A DNA stretch of 44,785 nt from Clostridia bacterium (GTDB lineage: Bacteria > Bacillota > Clostridia > Oscillospirales > CAG-272), in NCBI GenBank assembly GCA_017502915.1, contig JAFVUB010000004.1:1-44785 (forward strand), given 5' to 3'. The position numbers and the translations under genes were made by a program. The notes below the pieces were generated by a model that saw only the letters and a program-made list of their open reading frames with translations, ran no database searches and was not told the DNA's origin. Positions 7,195 through 16,045 of this stretch are shown one piece after another. Position 1 is the first letter of the stretch. Each line of letters starts with the position of its first letter.

Positions 7195-8626
7195 TGGAAA
7201 GTGTTTTCTCAAGGATCTTTGCAAACTGTTCAACGCTGTCAAGATCAAGCGATTCGTCGGGCGAGTGAAGATCAAACACATTCGGACCGACCGAGATAAT
7301 ATCTATATCGGGGATCTGAGATTTTATGATACCGCACTCAAGACCTGCGTGAAGCGACTGAACGGTAGGATATGCATATCCAAGCTCGCGGCACGCGCTA
7401 AGGTATTTATCACGAAGCGGAGATACCGGCTCGTAATTCCAGCCGTGATACGCCTCAGAGTATATTACTGTGGCGCCAACGAGCTGAGCAAGCGCCTCAA
7501 GCTCACGGTTAGATGCCTCAAGCTGTGCATCAACGGCAGAGCGTGCAAAGAAGGTAAAGCTCACATTATCTTCTTTGGTTACGATAACGCCGAGATTTCT
7601 TGAAAACTCAACGAATCCCTTTATATACTTGTTCATCTCAAAAACACCGTTAGGAGCAATGCCAAGTAGAGCGACGATCGAATCTCCCGCATTTTTGTCA
7701 AACACCGAGACCTTTTCGTCAAGAAGCTCTGACTTTAGGAAAAAGCCCTGATCTAAAGGTGAAAGCTCTATCTTGAATTCGTCTGCCATTTTGCTCAGGC
7801 AGGAAAGAACTCCGTTGACGTCATCGGTTGCAATAACGGCGCGGCATTCGCGAGGAATAGCGTTTGACTTTCCACCGCCGTTGAGCGATGAAAGCTCGTA
7901 CCCGTATTCTTTAAGAGCAAGTAGAACGCGCCCCATAAGCTTGTTAGCATTAGCACGACCGTCGTTGATGTTCTCGCCCGAATGCCCCCCGGCAAGACCG
8001 CCGAGAATGATCTTAATTGCTTTTTTATCAGAGACCGATCTTGTTCCCTTGAAATCAAGGTTGCAGCGAACGCCTCCGGCACAGCCGGCAACAACCGTTT
8101 CAAGTTCTGCGGAATCGAGATTTATTAGTCTTTTTGCCTTGACGAGCGAAAAATCAAACTCATTAACTCCATCCATACCTGTTTCTTCTGAAACGGTGAA
8201 AAGGCATTCGAGGGCAGGATGCGACTCAAAGGCTCCGTCAAGCGCGGCAAGCATAATAGCAACGCCGATTCCGTCGTCAGCACCGAGGGTGGTTCCGCGA
8301 GCGCGAAGATATTTGCCGTCGATATAAAGATCAAGCGGATCCATCAAAAAGTCGTGATTCGTTCCTTCGTTCTGCTCGCAAACCATATCGGTGTGCGCCT
8401 GAAGAAGAATCGAGGGGTCGTTTTCGCGTCCCACGGTTGCAGGCTTTTTGACGAAAACGTTGTGGAGCGTATCTCTGTAACACTCAAGACCTCGTTCCTT
8501 GGCAAAGTTTTCTATATAGTCGGCAATTTCCTTTTCGTTTCCGGAGCCGTGAGGGATTGCACAAATGTCTTCAAACGATCTGAAAATTGCCTCCGGCTTG
8601 CGATTCTTTATTATATATTCCATCAT
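7190..8626 (-). CDS. pepD: Aminoacyl-histidine dipeptidase (Xaa-His dipeptidase, M20C)
   Basis: A zinc metallopeptidase of family M20C that cleaves dipeptides such as carnosine-type Xaa-His in the cytosol. The 478 residues match the family length. The metal ligands lie in LLQAHTDMVCE (near 77-87) and GADDGIG (near 118-124), the catalytic Glu pair is in SEETGMDG (near 147), and the C-terminal LHAGLECG holds another conserved segment. The gene starts 13 nt after the mreB stop on the same strand, so the two are probably co-transcribed. Tandem ATGs at 8626 and 8623 are both possible. Confidence 0.9.
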   Translation of the reverse strand: MMEYIIKNRKPEAIFRSFEDICAIPHGSGNEKEIADYIENFAKERGLECYRDTLHNVFVKKPATVGRENDPSILLQAHTDMVCEQNEGTNHDFLMDPLDLYIDGKYLRARGTTLGADDGIGVAIMLAALDGAFESHPALECLFTVSEETGMDGVNEFDFSLVKAKRLINLDSAELETVVAGCAGGVRCNLDFKGTRSVSDKKAIKIILGGLAGGHSGENINDGRANANKLMGRVLLALKEYGYELSSLNGGGKSNAIPRECRAVIATDDVNGVLSCLSKMADEFKIELSPLDQGFFLKSELLDEKVSVFDKNAGDSIVALLGIAPNGVFEMNKYIKGFVEFSRNLGVIVTKEDNVSFTFFARSAVDAQLEASNRELEALAQLVGATVIYSEAYHGWNYEPVSPLRDKYLSACRELGYAYPTVQSLHAGLECGIIKSQIPDIDIISVGPNVFDLHSPDESLDLDSVEQFAKILEKTLSK

Positions 8627-8639
8627 GATGCATTATTCC

Positions 8640-9674
8640 TTATCTGAATTTTGAGAAGTTTACAGTTCCTTCGGATATGTTCCTAAGCTGCTCGAGCGAC
8701 TCGCCCGTGCCGATAGCAACGCATGACATTGGGTGCTTTGCAACCGTAGTCTTTATCTTCGTGACCTCGGAGATCAGCTTGTCAAATCCGTATAGCTGAC
8801 ATCCGCCACCGGTCATAGTTATACCGTAGCGCAGAATATCTCCGACAAGCTCGGGTGGCGTTCTTTCAATAACAGAGCAAACCGAATCAAGTATTGCAGT
8901 TATAGGCTCAACCAACGCCTCAAGCATTTCAGTCGAGCTGATTACGATATCTTGAGGCAGACCGGTATATAGGTCGCGTCCCTTGACTCTCATGGTTTTT
9001 GGAACCTTATGACTGTAGACAGCGCCAACGTTTATCTTGATCTGCTCAGCCGTACGATCACCGATCAGCATATTGTATCGTCTGCGAACGTAGCGCACTA
9101 TTGCTTCATCCATATCGTCGCCCGCGACCTTTATCGACTCCGAAACAACGATAGATCCAAGCGAGATAACAGCGACGTCGGTCGTTCCGCCTCCAATGTC
9201 GATAACCATTCGACCCGTGGGTCCGGAGATATCAAGTCCTGCACCTATTGCTGCGGCAAGCGGTTCCTCTATAAGATAGGTTTGACCGGCACCGGCTTGG
9301 TTTGCGGCATCAACGACCGCCCTTTCCTCAACCTCTGTGATACCCGTTGGAACGCAGATCATAACTCGCGGCTTGAAGAACATATTTCCGCAGGCTCGCC
9401 GTATAAAATATTGCAGCATTTTAAGGGTCACGTCGTACTGACTTATAACGCCGTTTCGCATCGGACGTATAGCAGTTATATTTCCGGGGGTTCGTCCGAT
9501 CATTTGCTGGGCCTCTTTGCCGACCTTGAGTATTCTGTCGGTTGATTTGTCAATTGCAACCACCGACGGCTCGTTCAGAACGATACCCTTGCCCTTTACG
9601 TAAACAAGAACGGTTGCCGTTCCGAGGTCGATGCCTATATCGCTGCTGAACATTCTTTTCAAGCCTTCAAACAT
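8640..9674 (-). CDS. mreB: Rod shape-determining actin homologue MreB/Mbl
   Basis: An actin-like ATPase that forms membrane-associated filaments steering the elongation peptidoglycan machinery. Motifs: phosphate 1 (DIGIDLGTATVLVY, near 12-25), phosphate 2 (VIDIGGGTTDVAV, near 155-167) and the adenosine motif (TGGGCQLYG, near 290). The start is placed at the ATG at 9674 after GTGGGG; a GTG four codons upstream overlaps that binding site. No mreC or mreD follows, so this is an orphan mreB/mbl-type gene, here followed by pepD. rodA lies less than 1 kb upstream on the same strand, behind a terminator. Confidence 0.9.
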   Translation of the reverse strand: MFEGLKRMFSSDIGIDLGTATVLVYVKGKGIVLNEPSVVAIDKSTDRILKVGKEAQQMIGRTPGNITAIRPMRNGVISQYDVTLKMLQYFIRRACGNMFFKPRVMICVPTGITEVEERAVVDAANQAGAGQTYLIEEPLAAAIGAGLDISGPTGRMVIDIGGGTTDVAVISLGSIVVSESIKVAGDDMDEAIVRYVRRRYNMLIGDRTAEQIKINVGAVYSHKVPKTMRVKGRDLYTGLPQDIVISSTEMLEALVEPITAILDSVCSVIERTPPELVGDILRYGITMTGGGCQLYGFDKLISEVTKIKTTVAKHPMSCVAIGTGESLEQLRNISEGTVNFSKFR

Positions 9675-9714
9675 TTCATACCCCACAACAAGTTATTGCA
9701 CATATACATTATTA

Positions 9715-9743
9715 ATTATACAATATAAGATAAAAAAAAGCAA
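9715..9743 (-). promoter_or_regulatory. Probable sigma-A promoter of mreB
   Basis: On the minus strand, TTGCTT (9743-9738) and TATAAT (9720-9715) have a 17-bp spacer, about 40 nt upstream of the start. Confidence 0.5.
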
Positions 9744-9764
9744 CAGTTGTGGGGTAAAAAAGCG

Positions 9765-9791
9765 GCAGAGAACGAAAAATTCGTTCTCTGC
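9765..9791 (-). terminator. Terminator after the DUF4830 gene
   Basis: A perfect 12-bp stem (9765-9776 with 9780-9791) is followed in the minus-strand direction by CGC and six T. It separates the proS-rodA-DUF4830 unit from mreB. Confidence 0.8.
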
Positions 9792-9797
9792 ACGGGT

Positions 9798-10274
9798 TTA
9801 TTTGCTCATTTCAAAGCCCTGAATGAAGCCTTCGACGTCGGCGGTGCAAATATCCCCACCGATAACGCGATTTTTATAGATAATCAGGTTGGCATAGACC
9901 GTCCCCTCGTAGCCGGGATAATTAGTAACCTCGTAAGTATATCGCGTAACGTTCTTACCCTTGTACTTCGAAAGATCAAGCCCTTGGCGCTTTTGAAGCT
10001 CGTTATAGGTGTTGAAGATGTTGTCAAACTCTTTGGGAACCTTGACGTCCTTTTGCTCAACGGCAGTTGGCTTGACCTCCCAACCAAATTGCTTTAAAAA
10101 CTCGATGCGATCCTCTTCGGTCTTGATCTTCGAATAGTTGATCTCTCCCGAAACGGGCGCGGCGTCAGCATCAAAGCTTGGAACGAAAACTATCAGCGTG
10201 ATAAGAGCCACCATAGCAACGCAGATAATACCGAAAAATTTGAGCGTGCTTGCTCGAAGTGAACATACAAACAT
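9798..10274 (-). CDS. DUF4830 domain membrane-anchored protein
   Basis: 158 residues from the ATG at 10274, which follows GGGAGG; the TTG five codons earlier is part of the binding site and is rejected. One N-terminal membrane segment (residues 13-36) is followed by an extracytoplasmic domain. The pattern EEDRIEFLKQFGWEVKP near 52-68 and the ending NLIIYKNRVIGGDICT...FIQGF fit DUF4830, a family of unknown function in Clostridia, often beside cell-wall genes. It lies 70 nt after rodA. A link to envelope growth is an inference from position. Confidence 0.7.
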   Translation of the reverse strand: MFVCSLRASTLKFFGIICVAMVALITLIVFVPSFDADAAPVSGEINYSKIKTEEDRIEFLKQFGWEVKPTAVEQKDVKVPKEFDNIFNTYNELQKRQGLDLSKYKGKNVTRYTYEVTNYPGYEGTVYANLIIYKNRVIGGDICTADVEGFIQGFEMSK

Positions 10275-10337
10275 AAAACTGCCTCCCAAACAATATAATC
10301 CGTTTCACTCAAATTATATTATTTCAAAAGGCAGTTT
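10275..10337 (-). other. Inverted repeat across the DUF4830 leader
   Basis: On the minus strand AAACTGCCT (10337-10329) pairs with AGGCAGTTT (10284-10276), which overlaps the end of the GGGAGG binding site. In rodA readthrough mRNA the site could be partly paired. A TATAAT lies in the loop at 10318-10313, but its -35 is poor. Confidence 0.35.
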
Positions 10338-10344
10338 ATGACAG

Positions 10345-11445
10345 CTATTTTTGCTTTCTGCAAACAGTTCCGTGAACCAATCCGAAAAGCAAATATATCG
10401 AAAGGACGGATGAACCTCCGGCGCTCAAGAACGGTAACGTAATGCCAACTACGGGAAGTAAGCAAAGGCACATTCCAACGTTTTCGATCGTTTGAACCAC
10501 GATCATACCGGCAACTCCTGCGCAGATCAAAGCGCCGTAGGAATGTTGAGACCTCTTTGCAAGAATGATCAGTCGTACGACTGTTGCCACCATAAGACCA
10601 AGCAACAAAAGACAACCTATAAACCCAAACATCTCGGCATAGCTTGAAAAGAAAAAGTCGGTCAGGCAACCGTATAGATTTTTGTAGCTCCCCGCCCCGT
10701 CAATACCTCGTCCGAAGAATCCCCCTCCGGCGATAGCAGAACGGCTCTGGATCTGTTGCAGCCCCTTGTCCAGCGGATCAACGTCGGGGTTGAAGCCGAT
10801 GAGTATGCGTTCCTTTTGGTATGTTGCAAGATGCTCCCATAAAAATGGGAACGCCGCCACGATCGAAACTATTGCCGCCAAAAAGTACCATAGCGAAAGC
10901 CCCGCACAGTACAACATAACGGCAAGTATTCCCATGTAAACCAACGCCATGCCAAGGTCTCCCGAAAGCAGGACGAGACCTACGATAAGTCCGGAATGAA
11001 GCGCGAGCCCCAAAACGTTCAGCGGTTTGTTTATCTCGTTCTTAACGACCGAAAGGTGCTTTGCCATGGTCAAGATAAAGCTGGCACGAACGAACTCGGA
11101 GGGCTGTATACTGATACCTATACCCGGTATCTTGATCCAGTTTTGATTAGTTCCCGCGTTCTCCCCTAGCGGTGTCCAAAGCAGCGCGATAAGACCGACA
11201 GACAGAATAACTATAGCCACGTAAAACAAAGGATGAAGCTCTGAAAAGTCGACGTTTGAAAGTATTATCATAAAGATAACGCCCGCGACCGTCATGGCAA
11301 ACTGCATAACAAGGGTTCTCATACTGCCGTATTCGCTGTTTCGAGCTCCAAAAAGAACAAGTAGACTCATTACGCTGAGTGCCGAGGAGCAACCAAACAA
11401 AACGGGGTCCATATGCCGCAATTTATCTCTGATAAAGGTTATCAT
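10345..11445 (-). CDS. rodA: SEDS-family peptidoglycan glycosyltransferase RodA
   Basis: A polytopic SEDS protein that polymerises lipid II glycan strands during elongation together with a class B PBP. It has about ten membrane segments over 366 residues. Family marks: NWIKIPGIGISIQPSEFVR near 112-130, the conserved Asp in SGDLGMALVYMG near 163, QIQSRSAIAGGGFFGRG near 232, and the C-terminal TLPFLSAGGSSVLS. The start ATG is 7 nt after GGGGGA. The gene lies between proS and DUF4830 on the same strand; mreB nearby fits the same elongation machinery. FtsW is the alternative, but RodA-type sequence and context are favoured. Confidence 0.87.
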   Translation of the reverse strand: MITFIRDKLRHMDPVLFGCSSALSVMSLLVLFGARNSEYGSMRTLVMQFAMTVAGVIFMIILSNVDFSELHPLFYVAIVILSVGLIALLWTPLGENAGTNQNWIKIPGIGISIQPSEFVRASFILTMAKHLSVVKNEINKPLNVLGLALHSGLIVGLVLLSGDLGMALVYMGILAVMLYCAGLSLWYFLAAIVSIVAAFPFLWEHLATYQKERILIGFNPDVDPLDKGLQQIQSRSAIAGGGFFGRGIDGAGSYKNLYGCLTDFFFSSYAEMFGFIGCLLLLGLMVATVVRLIILAKRSQHSYGALICAGVAGMIVVQTIENVGMCLCLLPVVGITLPFLSAGGSSVLSIYLLFGLVHGTVCRKQK

Positions 11446-11484
11446 GGCATATTCCCCCGTTTTAGTGATTTTATTGATTTGGTA

Positions 11485-12933
11485 TTAGTACTGTCTTCCC
11501 CAGACTACCATATGCTTGGCGGGCTTTCCGCAGCAAACGCAGGTATCGCTGAGCTGCTCTTCCTCGAAAGGAATGCAGCGAGACTTAACTCCACCGGTGA
11601 CGTCCTTGAGCTTCTCTTCGCATTCGGTGTCTCCGCACCACATAGCACGGATAAATCCGGACTGCTTTTCAGCAATGTCAAGGAACTCCTGATAATTGAG
11701 AGCGTTGTGAGTACGATTCTTGAGGTTATCAAGGGCACGCTGGTAAAGCTCGTCGTGAACGCGCTTCAAAGCTGCCTCGACCTCGTCAACGATGTTGTCA
11801 AGAGACACGACCGTCTTCTCACGAGTGACGCGGCTGACCAGTACGCAGCAGTTGTTTTCGATATCGCGCGGACCAAACTCAAGGCGTACCGGAACGCCCT
11901 TCATCTCGTACTGTGAGAACTTCCAACCGGTAGAATAATCGCTGTCATCAAGCTTAACTCTGAACTTCTCGGCAAGCTTGTCTCTCAATGCGCCGGCGGC
12001 CTCAAGCACGCCCTCCTTATGCTGAGCAATCGGGATCAAGGCAACCTGAATGGGAGCGATTGCAGGCGGAAGGATCAGACCGTTGTCGTCTCCGTGAGTC
12101 ATAATTATCGCGCCGATCATACGGGTCGAAACGCCCCACGAGGTCTGATGCGGATAGCGGATCTTATTTTCACGGTCGGTAAAGGTTATGTCAAACGCTT
12201 TGGTGAAGCCGTCACCGAAGTAGTGCGAGGTTCCGCCCTGGAGAGCAACGCCGTTGTGCATCATAGGCTCGATAGTGTAGGTCTCGATAGCACCGGCGAA
12301 CTTCTCCTTTTCGGTCTTGCGACCAACGACGGCAGGAATAGCAAGAGTGTCACGGTAGAAATCCTCGTAACACTTGAGCATCTTAAGGGTCTCCTCGCGC
12401 GCTTCCTCCTCGGTCTCGTGCATAGTGTGTCCCTCCTGCCAGAGGAACTCCGCAGTTCTCAAAAAGGGTCTAGTAGTCTTTTCCCAACGCACGACGTTGC
12501 ACCACTGGTTATAGAGCTTGGGCAGATCACGGTAGGACTGTATTATCTTTTTATAGTGCTCGCAGAAAAGAGTTTCGGAGGTCGGACGAACGGCAAGGCG
12601 CTCGGTGAGTCTGTTCTCACCTCCAAAGGTGACCCAAGCGCATTCGGGAGCAAAGCCTTCAACGTGATCCTTCTCGCGCTGGAGCAGGCTTTCGGGAATG
12701 AACATAGGCATATATACGTTTTCGTGACCAAGTCTCTTGAACCTCGCGTCAAGATCATGCTGGATGTTTTCCCAGATGCCGTAGCCATACGGACGAATGA
12801 TCATACAGCCCTTGACACTGGAATAATCTGCAAGCTCGGCTTTCTTAACAATGTCGGTATACCACTGAGCAAAATCGACCTCCATAGAGGTGATCTGCTC
12901 AACCATTTTTTTGTCGTTTTTCTTATCAGCCAT
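11485..12933 (-). CDS. proS: Prolyl-tRNA synthetase (archaeal/eukaryotic-like type)
   Basis: Charges tRNA-Pro in the cytosol. The 482-residue product lacks the long editing insertion of E. coli-type ProRS and has the class II motifs in the shorter type: [11 protein letters not shown] (near 47-57), VRPTSETLF (near 113), [23 protein letters not shown] (near 146-168) and a C-terminal Cys-rich zinc segment ([11 protein letters not shown]) ending in aromatic Tyr. This type is common in Clostridia and related gut bacteria. It has its own strong promoter 40-65 nt upstream, no T-box leader, and is followed by rodA. Confidence 0.93.
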   Translation of the reverse strand: MADKKNDKKMVEQITSMEVDFAQWYTDIVKKAELADYSSVKGCMIIRPYGYGIWENIQHDLDARFKRLGHENVYMPMFIPESLLQREKDHVEGFAPECAWVTFGGENRLTERLAVRPTSETLFCEHYKKIIQSYRDLPKLYNQWCNVVRWEKTTRPFLRTAEFLWQEGHTMHETEEEAREETLKMLKCYEDFYRDTLAIPAVVGRKTEKEKFAGAIETYTIEPMMHNGVALQGGTSHYFGDGFTKAFDITFTDRENKIRYPHQTSWGVSTRMIGAIIMTHGDDNGLILPPAIAPIQVALIPIAQHKEGVLEAAGALRDKLAEKFRVKLDDSDYSTGWKFSQYEMKGVPVRLEFGPRDIENNCCVLVSRVTREKTVVSLDNIVDEVEAALKRVHDELYQRALDNLKNRTHNALNYQEFLDIAEKQSGFIRAMWCGDTECEEKLKDVTGGVKSRCIPFEEEQLSDTCVCCGKPAKHMVVWGRQY

Positions 12934-12971
12934 TGGTGTGTCCCTTTCGGATCAATAATATATAATATATT

Positions 12972-13000
12972 ATTATAATATAAGAATCGAACATTGTCAA
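12972..13000 (-). promoter_or_regulatory. Consensus sigma-A promoter of proS
   Basis: On the minus strand, TTGACA (13000-12995) and TATAAT (12977-12972) with a 17-bp spacer match the sigma-A consensus exactly. Confidence 0.8.
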
Positions 13001-13070
13001 GGAATTTTATAAATACTGCTAAAAAAGAGCTTCGTTAATGATATATTCACACCTTAGCCGCATCATTGCC

Positions 13071-13099
13071 TTGATAAATGTCAATAAATGTATTATAAT
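13071..13099 (+). promoter_or_regulatory. Sigma-A promoter of the acyl-CoA synthetase gene
   Basis: TTGATA at 13071-13076 and TATAAT at 13094-13099 with a 17-bp spacer, divergent from the proS promoter. Confidence 0.75.
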
Positions 13100-13154
13100 A
13101 TATGAGGTTATATGTTATCAGTGATTACATTTGAAAACGAAAGGAAAACGACCT

Positions 13155-14864
13155 ATGAAGATGATAAACAATCTTAAAGGCGCTATACCGACAAAGCCTG
13201 TTGAAAACCTTCGCCATCTCGTTTACCGTAACGACGAGGACTACGGCGAAAAGACCCTTTATTGGTACAAAGAAGACAAAGAGCCGTACCATACCTATTC
13301 GTATCACCGTATGCGCGAGGAGGTAGACGCGATCGGAAGTGCGTTTGCAGCTCTTGGACTTATGGGTTGCGGCGTTGCCATTACGGGTGACGTTCATCCC
13401 AGATTTTTCGCATCGTATTTTGCTGCCGTTTCGGGTGGCGGATACGCCGTTCCGATAGACCGAGACATATCTCCCGAGCAGACCGTCAACTTCCTTATTC
13501 GCGGTGAGGTCAAGGCTGTCGTATACACTCGTGCGCAGAACAAGAAGATCGCTCAGATCGCCGCAGAGCTACCCGACGTAAAGCTTTTCGTTGCTATCCA
13601 GCCCGACGAGAACTACAAGTTCTCCGACAAGGTTATGACCATCGACGAGCTTATTGCTTTGGGTAAAGAAGCTCTTGAAAAGGGTGAGCGCAAATTTATC
13701 GATCACGAGATCGATATGAGCAAGATGTCTGCCCTCCTCTTCACCTCCGGAACGACCGGAACGGCAAAGGGCGTTATGCTGTCTCACAAGAATCTGACCG
13801 CAGCTGCCAATGCATCGGTTCTGTCGATGTCCTACGACCGTAATAACACCTTCGTTTCGATCCTCCCCCCGCATCACTCTTACGAGATCACCTGCGGACA
13901 GATGGCTATCCAGATGCTTGGAGCTGAGATACTGATCAACGACTCACTCAAGCATATCCTTCGTAACTTCGCCGAGTATCGCCCCAACGCTTTGATGCTT
14001 GTCCCTATGATAGTTGAGACGATGCATAAGCGTATCTGGGACGAGGTCAAAAAGCAGAAGATGACCAAGAAGCTCAAGCTCGCTATGGGACTCAGCAACG
14101 CGTGTCTTGCACTCGGAATAGATATTCGCAGCAAGCTGTTCGGTCGTGTCACCGGAGCTTTTGGAGGAAATCTTAAGAGCATCGTTTGCGGAGGCGCACC
14201 CATGTCTCCTCAGATAATTAAGGACTTTTACGCTTTCGGAATAACCGTTCTTGAGGGCTACGGAATTACCGAGTGTGCGCCGCTCGTTGCGGTCAACTCG
14301 CCCGGAAAGGTCAAGTTCCACTCGGTTGGTCAGCCGGTAAAGGGATGTAAGGTTCGTATTGACAAGCAGGATCCGAGCGACGAGACCGGGGAGATATGCG
14401 TGTCCGGTGATAACGTTATGATGGGCTATTACAAAGACCCCGAGGCGACCCGCGAGGCGTTTACCGACGACGGCTGGTTCCGCACCGGAGACATCGGATA
14501 TATGGACGATGAGGGCTATATCTTCATTACCGGACGTAAAAAGAACGTTATAATTCTTTCGAACGGAAAGAACGTCTTCCCCGAGGAGCTTGAGGAGCAT
14601 ATAGCACCCGTACAGACCATTCTTGAGTCTGTCGTTACCGTCCGCGAGACTGACGGCAACCCAGTTCTGACGGCTATCTGCGTTCCTAATATGGAGATGC
14701 TCGAGGGCAAGAGCGACGAAGAGCTGTACAATATTATGAAAGCCGAGATCGAGAAGATAAACAATACTCTTCCGACCTACAAGAAGATGCTTCGCGTTGA
14801 GTTGCGCAAAGAACCCTTCGAGCGCAACACCGCCAAGAAGATCATGAGATTTAAGGTTCAGTAA
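13155..14864 (+). CDS. AMP-dependent acyl-CoA synthetase (long-chain fatty acid ligase type)
   Basis: Activates a carboxylic acid, probably a medium- or long-chain fatty acid, to the acyl-AMP and then acyl-CoA. 569 residues from the ATG at 13155, nine bases after AAAGGA; an in-frame TTG at 13131 precedes that site. Motifs: the phosphate loop LLFTSGTTGTAKG near 194-206, GYGITECAPL near 367-376, and the hinge region WFRTGDIGYMDDEGYIFITGRKKN near 440-463. The catalytic Lys near the C-terminus lies in NTAKKIMRF. It is monocistronic with its own promoter and terminator. The exact substrate cannot be told from sequence. Confidence 0.85.
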   Translation: MKMINNLKGAIPTKPVENLRHLVYRNDEDYGEKTLYWYKEDKEPYHTYSYHRMREEVDAIGSAFAALGLMGCGVAITGDVHPRFFASYFAAVSGGGYAVPIDRDISPEQTVNFLIRGEVKAVVYTRAQNKKIAQIAAELPDVKLFVAIQPDENYKFSDKVMTIDELIALGKEALEKGERKFIDHEIDMSKMSALLFTSGTTGTAKGVMLSHKNLTAAANASVLSMSYDRNNTFVSILPPHHSYEITCGQMAIQMLGAEILINDSLKHILRNFAEYRPNALMLVPMIVETMHKRIWDEVKKQKMTKKLKLAMGLSNACLALGIDIRSKLFGRVTGAFGGNLKSIVCGGAPMSPQIIKDFYAFGITVLEGYGITECAPLVAVNSPGKVKFHSVGQPVKGCKVRIDKQDPSDETGEICVSGDNVMMGYYKDPEATREAFTDDGWFRTGDIGYMDDEGYIFITGRKKNVIILSNGKNVFPEELEEHIAPVQTILESVVTVRETDGNPVLTAICVPNMEMLEGKSDEELYNIMKAEIEKINNTLPTYKKMLRVELRKEPFERNTAKKIMRFKVQ

Positions 14865-14865
14865 G

Positions 14866-14909
14866 AAATAAAAAACACCGCTGACGCGAGTCAGCGGTGT
14901 TTTTTATTT
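14866..14909. terminator. Bidirectional terminator between the synthetase and galE
   Basis: A perfect 20-bp stem (14866-14885 with 14890-14909), loop GCGA, A-run before and T-run after. Confidence 0.9.
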
Positions 14910-14911
14910 GG

Positions 14912-15898
14912 TTATTTGTTTGAATTGTAGATGTCGTACCATTTAAGGTTGTCGGCAATCGCAGACTGAATAGAAAGCGTGGGGCTCCAGCCGAGCAAAT
15001 TCTGAGCCTTATCGATCTTAGTGAAAGCGCCGGCAACGTCACCGGGACGGGGATCGGTCTCTTCGATGTCAAGCTTATGTCCGACGACTGCTTCAAAGTC
15101 ACGAATGAACTCGCGAACGGTAACACCGCTTCCGCTTCCGAGGTTGATCGCCTGGAAAGGAGCGTCGGCGCATACCGTGTCGAATCTCTCAACGGCAAGA
15201 GCGTGAGCCATAGCAATATCCCAAACGTGAACGTAGTCACGAACGCCCGTGCCGTCGCGGGTGGGCCAGTTGACTCCGGTGAGCTTGAATTGACCAAGTC
15301 CCTTATCGTGAAGGATAAGGCGAGGCAACAGAAGCGTGGGGGCGTCCTTATAAGGACCGGTGCGCATAGACGGATCTGCGCCAACAACGTTGAAATATCT
15401 AAAAACGATAGCACGTGCGCCGTAAGCTACGCTGAAATCGCGCATGATCAGCTCGCACATATACTTAGTTGCGGCATAAGGGCTCTGGGGGTTAAGAGGA
15501 TCGCTTTCGGTAACCTCCTGCTTCTTGGTATCTCCATATATCGATGCCGACGAGCTGAAAAGGAAATCCTTGCAACCCAGCTCGCAGAGCTTCTTGAGAA
15601 GAATGTTCGTCTTGGCAACATTCTCGTTATAATAGTTATAGGGGTCTGCGACCGATTCCGGAACGACAGTCAAAGCGGCACAGTGAACCGTGCTGCAGAT
15701 GTCCGGATGCTCTTCGAATATTTTGTCGACCAGTGCAAGGTCTGCAATATCACCTTTATAAAAAATACGATTTTTGGTAAACTCGATTCGTCCGGTAATT
15801 AAAGAATCGAGAATTACGGGAGTATGACCGCGATCTTCGAGCGCGGAGCATATAGTACTTCCGATATAGCCGGCGCCGCCGGTTACAAGAACCTTCAT
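14912..15898 (-). CDS. galE: UDP-glucose 4-epimerase
   Basis: An NAD-dependent SDR enzyme that interconverts UDP-glucose and UDP-galactose to supply galactose for surface polysaccharides or to degrade it. 328 residues. The Rossmann motif GGAGYIG is at 7-13, the catalytic YxxxK at 141-145 (YAATK), a Ser-rich active-site strand (FLFSSSASIYG) is near 112-122, and RYFNVVGAD is near 170. It is monocistronic, with a promoter 40-70 nt upstream and AGGAG before the ATG. Related UDP-sugar epimerases are possible, but GalE is the best fit. Confidence 0.88.
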   Translation of the reverse strand: MKVLVTGGAGYIGSTICSALEDRGHTPVILDSLITGRIEFTKNRIFYKGDIADLALVDKIFEEHPDICSTVHCAALTVVPESVADPYNYYNENVAKTNILLKKLCELGCKDFLFSSSASIYGDTKKQEVTESDPLNPQSPYAATKYMCELIMRDFSVAYGARAIVFRYFNVVGADPSMRTGPYKDAPTLLLPRLILHDKGLGQFKLTGVNWPTRDGTGVRDYVHVWDIAMAHALAVERFDTVCADAPFQAINLGSGSGVTVREFIRDFEAVVGHKLDIEETDPRPGDVAGAFTKIDKAQNLLGWSPTLSIQSAIADNLKWYDIYNSNK

Positions 15899-15937
15899 TG
15901 TTGATCTCCTATCTAAAAAAATATTTTTAGCACTATC

Positions 15938-15966
15938 ATTATATCACCTAAATGTATTTTTTTCAA
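15938..15966 (-). promoter_or_regulatory. Sigma-A promoter of galE
   Basis: On the minus strand, TTGAAA (15966-15961) and TATAAT (15943-15938) with a 17-bp spacer. Confidence 0.7.
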
Positions 15967-16000
15967 TAGTCTATTATAATAAAAATACAATAAAAAGCAA

Positions 16001-16035
16001 AAAAATCATCGTAAGAAAGACCTACAATGATTTTT
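16001..16035 (-). terminator. Terminator of spoIVA
   Basis: A 13-bp arm (16001-16013) pairs with 16023-16035 with one mismatch, and is flanked by A- and T-runs. It lies directly after the spoIVA stop codon in the minus direction. Confidence 0.75.
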
Positions 16036-16045
16036 TTTGAGACTT

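Noticed and set aside
12019..12978. A 319-codon open frame antisense to proS
   Set aside because: It runs out over the proS promoter and has no Shine-Dalgarno; proS is certain.
13001..13154. A T-box leader for proS
   Set aside because: The proS promoter at 12972-13000 leaves a leader of about 35 nt and this region lies upstream of the promoter.
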